Source: Desulfitobacterium dehalogenans ATCC 51507 (GTDB taxonomy: Bacteria > Bacillota > Desulfitobacteriia > Desulfitobacteriales > Desulfitobacteriaceae). Taken from it: a stretch of DNA of 64,000 nt. The notes under the pieces were generated by a model, which searched no databases, was not told the origin of the DNA, and saw only the letters and a list, made by a program, of their open reading frames with translations. The position numbers were made by a program, and so were the translations under genes. This document shows positions 25,748 through 33,394 of the stretch, piece by piece. Position 1 is the stretch's first letter, and each line of letters begins with the position of its first letter. The stretch spans positions 930,001-994,000 of the forward strand of contig NC_018017.1 in NCBI RefSeq assembly GCF_000243155.2, given 5' to 3'.

Positions 25748-27325
25748 ATGACCAATGAACAGCTGAGCCGGAAATCTCCGTGGTTTTCATATCTGGGGTT
25801 ATTATTGGGAACTTTCACCATGATCGAGGCAATGGCCTTTCAAATTCCCGCTTTGCCGGTGCTGACGAAGGAATTTGGAGTCCCGGTAGCCACAGCAGCC
25901 TTGATCAGTCTATGCTATTATCTGACGGCTACCGTGTGCGGCCCTGTCTTTGGCAATATTGCCGATCAGATAGGCCGCAAACGCATTGCCATGATCGGTA
26001 TGATTATTTTTGCTATAAGTGAATTTATGGCTGCTTTTGCCACAAACTATCCCTTTTTCTTATTGGCCAGATTGTGTCAGGGAATTGGCGTGGCTGCTGT
26101 TCTCCCTGCCGGCCTTTCCTATGCCAGCTATTTATTTCCGCCCAACAAGCGGGGAATAGCGGTTGGAGTGTATACTGCCGTCGGGACCTTTGCTTCAGCG
26201 ATGGGTGGTTTTTTAGGCGGGATTTTGATTGCGAAATTCGGCTGGCAATCTCTTTATATTATAAGCGGCGTCTTAGCAGTCCTGGGCATTGCGCTGGTGC
26301 ATATAACGGTTCCCGAGACTCCCACTGCGGAGAGAAAGCCCTTTGATTATATCGGTTCGATCTTGCTTCTGCTTACCATAGGAACTTGGTTATCCCTTTC
26401 CGTACTGGTTGCCAATTTTGGCTGGGTATCACCCTATACCCTGGGTATGCTGGGTTTAGCCATTGTTTTTGCCATAAGTTTCTGGAATGTGGAGAAAAGA
26501 ACCAGTCACCCCTTTATGGACTTATCCATCCTTAAAAACCGCTACTTTGCCGCACCGATCCTGCTCTATTTCTTTATTGCTCTCTGCTCCCAGGGCTCCG
26601 TATTTACTAACTCCTACTTCGTTACAGCCAAACCGGGCTTAGGCACTGCCTATGTAGGCATTATGACGGGATCGATTTATCTTGCCGGAGCGGCAACATC
26701 GCTGCTCAGCGGCAAGTTGATTGATTCGTTTAAAATTAAAACGGTCTTGCTGATAGGAATGGGAACCTTTATCGCCGGTACGTTGCTTTATTCCCAGTAC
26801 ACAGTGGATACACCGTTTTGGTATATTGTACTGACTTTGGTGTTTATGTCCGGTTCTTTGTTGTTTATTGCCCCCGCCTGCATGAAAATGTCCATGTCCG
26901 CTGTTCCGTCGGAAAAGCTTGGCAGCGGCTCAGGAACTTATATTATGATTCGCGATTTGGGAAGTCCCACCGGACAAACGACCATGCTGGCTGCCTTTGG
27001 AGCGATTTCTGCCTCCTCCCTGGCGACAGAGATAGCTGCTGAGGCTCAGAATTCAGGAGTAAGCGAAGACATGATACCTGCCGTGGTGGAAGCGGGAAAA
27101 ACAGCCGGCAAAGTCATTGACCCGACCTTAGCAGATCATCTGGCCAAAATTGGGGTTAGCTTTCAGGATCTCTATGCCAAAGCAAATTTTGATGGAATGG
27201 TCATTGCGGTCAACCAGATGAGTACGATCATTATTGCTATAGCGGTAGCAGCATTTATAGTAGCTGTATTTGCTTTGCCGAATACCAACGGAAGTCCCAG
27301 TGGCCTTGACCATAGAAGCAAATAA
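25748..27325 (+). CDS. MFS transporter, DHA-like
   Basis: The 525-residue membrane protein has some 12-14 hydrophobic helices. The MFS loop motif between helices 2 and 3 reads GNIADQIGRKR, and RLCQGIGVAAVLPAG is the next conserved segment. A hydrophilic stretch of about 60 residues (near 425-485) precedes the last helix. The ATG at 25748 is preferred over one at 25730 because GGGAGGAAG lies between them. It is 31 bases after the hydratase gene, so it is probably co-transcribed from the same sigma-54 promoter. The substrate may be the acid used by the pathway, or its reduced product. Confidence 0.85.
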   Translation: MTNEQLSRKSPWFSYLGLLLGTFTMIEAMAFQIPALPVLTKEFGVPVATAALISLCYYLTATVCGPVFGNIADQIGRKRIAMIGMIIFAISEFMAAFATNYPFFLLARLCQGIGVAAVLPAGLSYASYLFPPNKRGIAVGVYTAVGTFASAMGGFLGGILIAKFGWQSLYIISGVLAVLGIALVHITVPETPTAERKPFDYIGSILLLLTIGTWLSLSVLVANFGWVSPYTLGMLGLAIVFAISFWNVEKRTSHPFMDLSILKNRYFAAPILLYFFIALCSQGSVFTNSYFVTAKPGLGTAYVGIMTGSIYLAGAATSLLSGKLIDSFKIKTVLLIGMGTFIAGTLLYSQYTVDTPFWYIVLTLVFMSGSLLFIAPACMKMSMSAVPSEKLGSGSGTYIMIRDLGSPTGQTTMLAAFGAISASSLATEIAAEAQNSGVSEDMIPAVVEAGKTAGKVIDPTLADHLAKIGVSFQDLYAKANFDGMVIAVNQMSTIIIAIAVAAFIVAVFALPNTNGSPSGLDHRSK

Positions 27326-27356
27326 TACAGAAACAGACCCATTTAAAAAGATTAAT

Positions 27357-27392
27357 CCGAGAAGCTGTGTGCCTTAAACCACAGCTTCTCGG
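27357..27392 (+). terminator. Terminator-like hairpin after the hydratase/MFS unit
   Basis: CCGAGAAGCTGTG (27357-27369) and CACAGCTTCTCGG (27380-27392) form a perfect 13-bp stem around a 10-base loop. There is no strong T-run, so termination may be partial. Confidence 0.65.
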
Positions 27393-27442
27393 CTATTCGG
27401 CATTCAGGAAATACGTATAAAGTAAACATGTTTTCTGTTGTG

Positions 27443-27482
27443 AAAGTGTTTGCATGAGACACTTTGACTGAACACTTTGTTT
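27443..27482 (+). promoter_or_regulatory. Upstream activating elements for the second sigma-54 promoter
   Basis: AAAGTGT (27443-27449) and ACACTTT (27459-27465) form an inverted repeat. GAACACTTTGTTT (27470-27482) is the exact reverse complement of 24713-24725 in the first promoter region. They lie about 90-130 bases before the -24/-12 element, as expected for an enhancer-binding protein. Confidence 0.65.
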
Positions 27483-27568
27483 CGTTTTTGGGGGATGGAA
27501 AAAGTCTCCTAATGGATTTCCCCAGCAATATCAGGCCAAAGAGAATTATTTTTCTTCCTTCTTTGAGT

Positions 27569-27584
27569 TGGCATCATTCTTGCT
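27569..27584 (+). promoter_or_regulatory. Sigma-54 (-24/-12) promoter of the caiB-fixAB operon
   Basis: TTGGCATCATTCTTGCT has GG at 27570-27571 and GC at 27582-27583, a 12-base register. It lies about 55 bases upstream of the first CaiB-like gene. Confidence 0.85.
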
Positions 27585-27639
27585 TTATATAGATATCGAA
27601 GCTACCAGTGCATGACAGATTGAAAGGGGAAAGTGAAGC

Positions 27640-28854
27640 ATGAAAAAGTCTGAGATTCCGAAATTTGGGAACCTGCAGGGATTAAAGGTCATTACATCCG
27701 GGTCGGCAATTGCAGGCCCATTTGCCGGGGCGCTCTTTGCAGAGCAGGGTGCTGAGGTTATTTACCTGGAAAATACGGCTGTTCCCGATATGTTTCGTAT
27801 GTTTGGAGATGTTTGGTCAAGCGAGCATAGAAATGAGAGAACCATGGCCTTGGATATTCAGTCTCCCGAAGGCCGGGAAATATTAGTCAAACTTGTCCAA
27901 TGGTGCGATATCCTGATTGAATCCTCCAAAGGAGGTACTTGGGCCAAGTGGGGGCTTACGGACGAATTTCTCTGGGGGATCAATCCCAAACTGGTCATCA
28001 CTCATGTTTCAGGTTTTGGACTGACTGGCGATCCGGACTACATCAGACGAGGATCTTTTGACCCTATCGGTCAGGCCTTCAGCGGCTATATGGCCATTAA
28101 TGGAGAACCGGAACCGGCCCCTCCTTATGCACCAAAACCCTTTACCGGGGATTATGTGACGGCGTTGAATACCACCTGGGCCACCTTGGCGGCACTCTAC
28201 CGGACCCAACAAACCGGGGTGGGGGAAAGTGTCGATGTCGCCCAGTACGAGTGCCTGGTCCGTATTCAAGGGAATTTTCTCCTGGAAGGAGTCAATTCCG
28301 GCAAACAACCGCCCCGTATGGGCAATAAAGATTTGAAATCCGCCCTGGAAAACGTCCAGAAATGCAAAGATGGCAATTACGTTATGTTGGCTTTAGGGGG
28401 AGGCGCAGTATTAAGGAGAGTTGAAAAGCTTTGGGGTCTTGACGGTGATCCGGACTTTCAGGAGCCTCATACGGTGATCTTCAAAGAGGATGGCCCCCGC
28501 GCTGAAAAATTCGTGAAAGCCGCCGTGGAATTCTGCCGTAGTCATACTGCCGAAGAAGTGGATCGCATTATGAACGAAAATCAAATCCCCTGCAGTATTG
28601 TCATGACCTATGACAAAATGCTGGATAACCCACAGTACAAAGCCAGGGAGACCATAACGGAATGGTATGACGAGATCAGCGGCCGCAAGGTTAAAGGGGT
28701 AGCACCCATTCCCAGGTTCAGGAATAACCCAAGCCAAATCTTCCGCAGCGGGCATACCTACGGTATGGATAACGAGGATGTGCTGAGTGAGTTCGGCTAC
28801 AGCGAAAATGAGATCAAAGCTTTCTATGAGAAAGGTGTTATCAAGAAAAAATAG
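27640..28854 (+). CDS. Class III CoA-transferase, CaiB-like (copy 1)
   Basis: This enzyme would move CoA between acyl-CoA product and free acid substrate, activating the acid without ATP. The 404-residue protein resembles E. coli CaiB throughout. It opens with IPKFGNLQGLKV and SIAGPFAG-like AIAGPFAGALFAE, and has KLVITHVSGFG. The catalytic Asp of family III is Asp171 in FTGDYVTAL. The C terminus keeps NNPSQIF and GMDNEDVL. AAAGGGGAAAG lies upstream of the ATG. It is first gene of a long operon behind a sigma-54 promoter. A second CaiB-like gene lies at 37943, so two acid/CoA pairs may be used. Confidence 0.9.
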   Translation: MKKSEIPKFGNLQGLKVITSGSAIAGPFAGALFAEQGAEVIYLENTAVPDMFRMFGDVWSSEHRNERTMALDIQSPEGREILVKLVQWCDILIESSKGGTWAKWGLTDEFLWGINPKLVITHVSGFGLTGDPDYIRRGSFDPIGQAFSGYMAINGEPEPAPPYAPKPFTGDYVTALNTTWATLAALYRTQQTGVGESVDVAQYECLVRIQGNFLLEGVNSGKQPPRMGNKDLKSALENVQKCKDGNYVMLALGGGAVLRRVEKLWGLDGDPDFQEPHTVIFKEDGPRAEKFVKAAVEFCRSHTAEEVDRIMNENQIPCSIVMTYDKMLDNPQYKARETITEWYDEISGRKVKGVAPIPRFRNNPSQIFRSGHTYGMDNEDVLSEFGYSENEIKAFYEKGVIKKK

Positions 28855-28901
28855 ACTTTTATGTGCTAAAACGTTTTTACACAAAAATGAGGTGGGAATT
28901 G

Positions 28902-29672
28902 ATGAACATTATTGCATGCTACAAAATCGTTCCGGAAGAACAGGATATTGTGGTTGAGAAGGATCGCAGCTTGTCTTTCGCCCGGGCCGAATGGAAAATC
29001 GGGCAATATGACCTGAATGCCGTGGAAGCCGGGGTGGAAATTGCCGAAGCTGCAGGCGGCAAAGTCATGGCCTTAAGTATTGGCGGCAAGGAGTTGGATA
29101 ACTCCAAACTCAAGAAAGGGATTCTTTCCAGAGGCCCAGAGGAGCTTTATTTGGTCGTCGATGAGAAATTAGGGAATGCAGACAGCTATACAACGGCCCA
29201 GACCTTAGCTGCCGCCATCCGTAAAATCGGCGCCTTTGACTTGGTTATCTGCGGTGAAGGGTCCTCGGACTTATATGCACAACAGGTGGGAGCCCAACTG
29301 GGCCAGATGCTGAATGTCGCGACGATCAATGGGATCAGCAAAATGACACCAGATGGAGATCGATTGATTGCAGAGCGCACCCTGGAGAACGAGATTGAAG
29401 TACTGGAGATCCCCTTACCTGCGGTGATCTCGGTAACTACGGATATTAACCTGTCCCGGATTCCCAGCATGAAAAATATCCTGGCTGCCGGGAAGAAGCC
29501 GACGACAGTTTGGGATCTTACGGCCATTGGTATGACTGGTATTGATATTCCCACTGAAGTGGTGAGCACTCTGGCACCGGAACAAGCGGATCGCAAGAAG
29601 ATCATTTGGGAAGGCGAATCGGAAGAAGTCATTCAGCAATTGTTTGCGCATATTCGCAAAGAACTTCTTTAA
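28902..29672 (+). CDS. fixA: Electron transfer flavoprotein beta subunit, FixA-like
   Basis: FixA pairs with FixB to carry electrons on flavin/AMP cofactors. The 256-residue protein follows E. coli FixA closely: NIIACYKIVPEEQDI at the start, KIGQYDLNAVEA, LSRGPEEL, CGEGSSDLYAQQVG and the ETF signature region around IPLPAVISVTTDIN. The start at 28902 is supported by GAGGTGGGA just upstream and by alignment; the longer in-frame start at 28863 is less likely. It follows the CaiB-like gene by 47 bases and precedes fixB by 14. FixC and FixX are encoded at the end of the cluster. Confidence 0.93.
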   Translation: MNIIACYKIVPEEQDIVVEKDRSLSFARAEWKIGQYDLNAVEAGVEIAEAAGGKVMALSIGGKELDNSKLKKGILSRGPEELYLVVDEKLGNADSYTTAQTLAAAIRKIGAFDLVICGEGSSDLYAQQVGAQLGQMLNVATINGISKMTPDGDRLIAERTLENEIEVLEIPLPAVISVTTDINLSRIPSMKNILAAGKKPTTVWDLTAIGMTGIDIPTEVVSTLAPEQADRKKIIWEGESEEVIQQLFAHIRKELL

Positions 29673-29686
29673 GGATGGTGAAAGAG

Positions 29687-30634
29687 ATGAGCATATTGAA
29701 AAAAGTTTGGATACTGGCAGAAAAACAAATAGGCTTAGGTCAGCTATGCGCAGGCGGACGCCAGCTGGGAGAGGAAGTCTCCGCAATTCTATGGGGAGAA
29801 AAGGAAGAGGCTGACAAAGCCATTGAGATGGGTGCGGATAAAGTTTATTGGCTAGGTACTCTCAGGCCGGAGACCCTTAGGGAAGATTATGTGGAGACTA
29901 TTCTGAAGCTGCTCCAAGAAGAAAAACCGGATGCTCTGTTGGTCCAGCCGACCAAAAGAGGAAAACTGATCGCCGGCCGTTTGGCAGCAGGGCTGGGGAC
30001 ATCTGCCCTGGTTGATGCAGTTGAGATCCTGACGGACGGAAATAAGGTTCAAATCCAGCACATGGTCTATGGAGGAGCGGCTTTCCGCACCGAGAGAATT
30101 CAGCCGCAAACAGCGATCATTACGGTTGGAACCGGGGTTTTTACTCCTCTTGCGGAAGATGCCGGACGTCAAGGCTCAATCATCAAGGTGGAATTTTCAG
30201 AACCCGCCGCTAAAATCAAGCTCCTGGAGAAAAAGAGCAAAGCAAGTTCAGAAGTCAACCTGAATGCGGCCAAACGGGTTGTAGGTATTGGCCGTGGCCT
30301 TGCTCAACAGGAAGACCTCAAGATGGTTGAAGAACTGGCCGGCCTGATGGAAGCTGAAGTGGGCTGTTCCCGACCTGTTGCTGAAGGAATGAACTGGCTG
30401 CCCAAAGAGAGGTATATCGGTGTATCCGGTGCTATGCTCAAACCCGATCTCTATCTGGCCTTAGGTATTTCCGGTCAGGTTCAGCATATGGTGGGAGTCA
30501 ATCAGGCCAAGGCCATCGTAGCCATCAATAAGGATAAAGCAGCACCGATTTTCAGCCAGGCCGATTATGGAATCGTGGGAGATTTTTATAAGATTCTTCC
30601 TTCCTTAATTGAGAAGTTTAAGGCAGAAAAATAG
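29687..30634 (+). CDS. fixB: Electron transfer flavoprotein alpha subunit, FixB-like
   Basis: FixB binds FAD and forms the electron-transfer flavoprotein with FixA. The 315-residue protein has FixB features: TKRGKLIAGRLAAGLG, HMVYGGAAFRTERI, then the C-terminal FAD domain with VGIGRGLAQQEDL, GCSRPVAEGMNWLP, GISGQVQHMVG and the terminal NKDKAAPIFSQADYGIVGD. The ATG at 29687 is chosen from alignment to FixB, with AAGGA 11 bases upstream. In carnitine-reducing enterobacteria, FixAB(CX) deliver electrons to the CaiA reductase; the same role is inferred here because the next gene is CaiA-like. Confidence 0.93.
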   Translation: MSILKKVWILAEKQIGLGQLCAGGRQLGEEVSAILWGEKEEADKAIEMGADKVYWLGTLRPETLREDYVETILKLLQEEKPDALLVQPTKRGKLIAGRLAAGLGTSALVDAVEILTDGNKVQIQHMVYGGAAFRTERIQPQTAIITVGTGVFTPLAEDAGRQGSIIKVEFSEPAAKIKLLEKKSKASSEVNLNAAKRVVGIGRGLAQQEDLKMVEELAGLMEAEVGCSRPVAEGMNWLPKERYIGVSGAMLKPDLYLALGISGQVQHMVGVNQAKAIVAINKDKAAPIFSQADYGIVGDFYKILPSLIEKFKAEK

Positions 30635-30673
30635 GCAAAGGCAAATATAAGGAACTTATCGGAGGGAAAGTTA

Positions 30674-31825
30674 ATGGATTTTAGACTGACAGAAGAACAA
30701 GAATTACTGCTCGAAAGCCTTAGGGAAGTTATGGCCAGGGATTGTACAGAAGACTATATGAAAGAATGCTACGAAAAAGGCGAGCATCCCATGAAGTTCG
30801 TCCAGGCACTCATGGATAATGGTTTTGGGATGTTAGGAGTTCCGGAAGAACACGGCGGCACCCCGGTGGATAACCTGACCATGATGCTGGTTGCTGAGGA
30901 AATCACCAAGAACGGCGGTCCTCACTTTGTATTCGGACAAGCATTATCCATTGCCGATATGCTCCACTTTGGTTCCGAGGAGCAAATCGCCGATACCATG
31001 GCTGAAGTGCAAAGAGGCGGAGTGGCCTTCGTCTTAGGGTTTACAGAGCCTCAAGCTGGTTCCGACAGCAGTGCCGCTGCGACCACTTATACCCGCAAAA
31101 ACGGCAAGGTCTATATCAACGGCCACAAAACCTTCATGAGCGGAGCACTGCGGGCACCCTATATGCTCTGCCTGGCCCGCAATTCGGAAGAGGCCGGCAA
31201 TGCCGACAAACGCAACGCCTTTAGTATGTGGTGGGTTCCCATGAATGCTCCCGGCATTAAGATCGAAAAGCTGGAAAAGATCGGCTGGCATATGCAGGAT
31301 ACTTGTGAAGTCTACCTGGAAGATGTGGAAGTCGAAGAAAAAGATCTTGTCGGTGTGGAAGGCAATGGCTTTATGCAAGTCTTATACAACTTTGAGATGG
31401 AACGCTTGTTGATGGCGGCCTCAGTACTGGGCATGGCAGAGTGCGCTTTTGAAGATGCCGTCCGTTACGCCAACCAACGGGTGCAGTTTGGTAAAACGAT
31501 TGGATCTTTCCAGCTGATTCAAGAAAAACTCACCTTTATGAAAGCCAAAATTGAAAACATGAAAAACATGGTCTACAAATGCGCTTGGGAAGTGGACAAC
31601 GGACTTCCGGTACAAATCTCTTCGGCAATTGCCAAATTATATTGTGCACAAGCGGCCAATGAGGTCATTGACGATGCCCTGCAAATCATGGGCGGAATCG
31701 GTTACACCAAGGATGCCCGTATTTCCAGGTTATGGCTGGATGCCCGGGTCTTTAGGATTGGTGGCGGTACGGACGAGATCATGATTCACGCAGCGGGAAG
31801 AGCCATTTTAAAGCAATATAAATAA
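30674..31825 (+). CDS. Acyl-CoA dehydrogenase family reductase, CaiA-like
   Basis: In E. coli, CaiA reduces crotonobetainyl-CoA to gamma-butyrobetainyl-CoA with electrons from FixABCX. This 383-residue protein closely resembles CaiA, including CAFEDAVRYANQRVQFGK, IGSFQLIQEKL and the start MDFRLTEEQEL. It has the flavin segment FTEPQAGSD. The usual acyl-CoA dehydrogenase catalytic YEG near the C terminus is replaced by IGGGTDEI, similar to the SGGSDE I recall in CaiA, so both depart from ordinary dehydrogenases. GGAGGGAAAG precedes the ATG. It is 39 bases after fixB. The substrate could be crotonobetainyl-CoA or another enoyl-CoA. Confidence 0.9.
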   Translation: MDFRLTEEQELLLESLREVMARDCTEDYMKECYEKGEHPMKFVQALMDNGFGMLGVPEEHGGTPVDNLTMMLVAEEITKNGGPHFVFGQALSIADMLHFGSEEQIADTMAEVQRGGVAFVLGFTEPQAGSDSSAAATTYTRKNGKVYINGHKTFMSGALRAPYMLCLARNSEEAGNADKRNAFSMWWVPMNAPGIKIEKLEKIGWHMQDTCEVYLEDVEVEEKDLVGVEGNGFMQVLYNFEMERLLMAASVLGMAECAFEDAVRYANQRVQFGKTIGSFQLIQEKLTFMKAKIENMKNMVYKCAWEVDNGLPVQISSAIAKLYCAQAANEVIDDALQIMGGIGYTKDARISRLWLDARVFRIGGGTDEIMIHAAGRAILKQYK

Positions 31826-31987
31826 ACCGCCGGGCACAGCTTATCACTGTTTTCTCAATCCTTTTTCCAGTTATTTATTTCCCCAAATCCAAGGAAAAGA
31901 GGTGTCAGGGAAGTAAGCGGATGGGGAAAGCAAATATAATCATTCGAGGAACTTATCAGTTTATTTTTCAAAAGGAAGGGATAAGAC

Positions 31988-33229
31988 ATGAGTAAACAAT
32001 CGACTCGTCCATGGCTTGTATTTCTATCTTTAGCCCTATTGTTCTTTGCCGCGTTGGGAATGCTTGGGAATACCAATGGTCTGTATCTGACTCCGGTTTC
32101 CAAAGAAATGGGTTGGAGCAGGACCGATGCATCCTGGTATTTGACCATTTATATGCTGACCATGGCTTTAACCCAGCCCATTGCCAGCAGACTTCTTTAT
32201 AAAGTGAATTCAAAAGTTTTGCTCTTCGTCAGTATGACCCTTGTGTGTGCTGCTACCGGTGCTGCGTCTCAGTTCCAAACCGTCATGGCCTGGAACATCT
32301 CCGGTGTTCTCATGGGTCTGGGCTATTCTGTCATTATGTACCTGACCCTTCCGGTCATCATCAGCAACTGGTTCAACAAAAAGACCGGTATGGTTTTAGG
32401 TATCGCCCTGGCCATTGGAACCCTGGGCTCAGCCATAGCCAACCCTGTTGCCGGAATGCTGATTACGGAGTATGGATGGAGAACCGCCCGCCTCGCCATG
32501 TCCATCGCGGCCTGGGTCATTGCCATCCCCGGTATTCTCTTATTTGTTAATTTTAAACCTGCCGATGTTGGTCTGAAACCTTATGGTTATGAAGAAGGAG
32601 CCTCAGGGCAGCAGACGAAAGCCGCTGTATCTCTGAAAGGGGTATCTGCCGCTGATTCCCTGAAATCCCCTGCACTATATATGGTTATGTTCATAGCTTG
32701 TGCGGTGGTCTTGTATTCCTCCATGAACACTCAGATTCCGGGATATGCTAGTTCAATCGGGCTGGCGACTGCTTTTGGGGCCTATGCCATGACCATTCTG
32801 AACCTTGCCAATATGGGCGGGAAAATCTTCTGGGGCTGGTTAACGGACCGCAAAGGCTTCCTTCCCTCTATGGTTGCGGCTCTGTCCTGCGGCATAGCAG
32901 GGGTCTTGATTATTTTGGCCGGGGGCTCCAATGTCAGCGTATTCTATGCCGGTTTGGTTTTCTTTGGTATTTGTTTTTCCTCACTGACCGTTATGCTGCC
33001 TCTGATTGTCAAAGGGATCTTTGGCGAAAAAGATTATGGAAAAATCTATGCCAACGTTACCTTGGTGCAGCAGTTAATGGCCGCCTCAGCTGCAATTATC
33101 TATGGAAGAATCTTCGATATCACTCAAAGCTTTGTCTTTGCCTGGCAGATGAATATTGTGACCCTGGCCATTGCTATCCTGATGCTCTTCGGAGCCGTTA
33201 AGGTCGGCAAAAAGCTGGTCCATGTATAA
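31988..33229 (+). CDS. MFS transporter, OxlT/monocarboxylate-like
   Basis: The 413-residue protein has about 12 hydrophobic helices in two halves, with a central hydrophilic loop at about residues 195-225. The first half reads GLYLTPVSKEMGWSRTDASW and the third helix region has LMGLGYSVIMY, features of the oxalate/formate and monocarboxylate MFS branches. AAAGGAAGGG precedes the ATG. It is in the middle of the cai/fix-like operon, where E. coli would have the BCCT carrier CaiT; no BCCT protein is present here. Acid uptake or acid/product exchange is plausible. Confidence 0.85.
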   Translation: MSKQSTRPWLVFLSLALLFFAALGMLGNTNGLYLTPVSKEMGWSRTDASWYLTIYMLTMALTQPIASRLLYKVNSKVLLFVSMTLVCAATGAASQFQTVMAWNISGVLMGLGYSVIMYLTLPVIISNWFNKKTGMVLGIALAIGTLGSAIANPVAGMLITEYGWRTARLAMSIAAWVIAIPGILLFVNFKPADVGLKPYGYEEGASGQQTKAAVSLKGVSAADSLKSPALYMVMFIACAVVLYSSMNTQIPGYASSIGLATAFGAYAMTILNLANMGGKIFWGWLTDRKGFLPSMVAALSCGIAGVLIILAGGSNVSVFYAGLVFFGICFSSLTVMLPLIVKGIFGEKDYGKIYANVTLVQQLMAASAAIIYGRIFDITQSFVFAWQMNIVTLAIAILMLFGAVKVGKKLVHV

Positions 33230-33284
33230 ACTAGGCTGATTCCCATTCCAACTCCCCTGAACTGAAATAAAGATCCTAAGCATG

Positions 33285-33326
33285 ATGTAAACCTCAATCA
33301 TGGACAGTCTCGATTGAGGTTTACAT
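33285..33326 (+). terminator. Long hairpin after the MFS gene, possible attenuator
   Basis: ATGTAAACCTCAATC (33285-33299) and GATTGAGGTTTACAT (33312-33326) form a perfect 15-bp stem around a 12-base loop. A weak TA-rich tail follows. It may be a partial terminator or an mRNA-stability stem inside the operon. Confidence 0.6.
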
Positions 33327-33394
33327 TCTAAATAGCCCCTTGAAGTCATCAATGCACTAAAGAATAATCCCATAGGATAAAGGAAGGAACGCTT

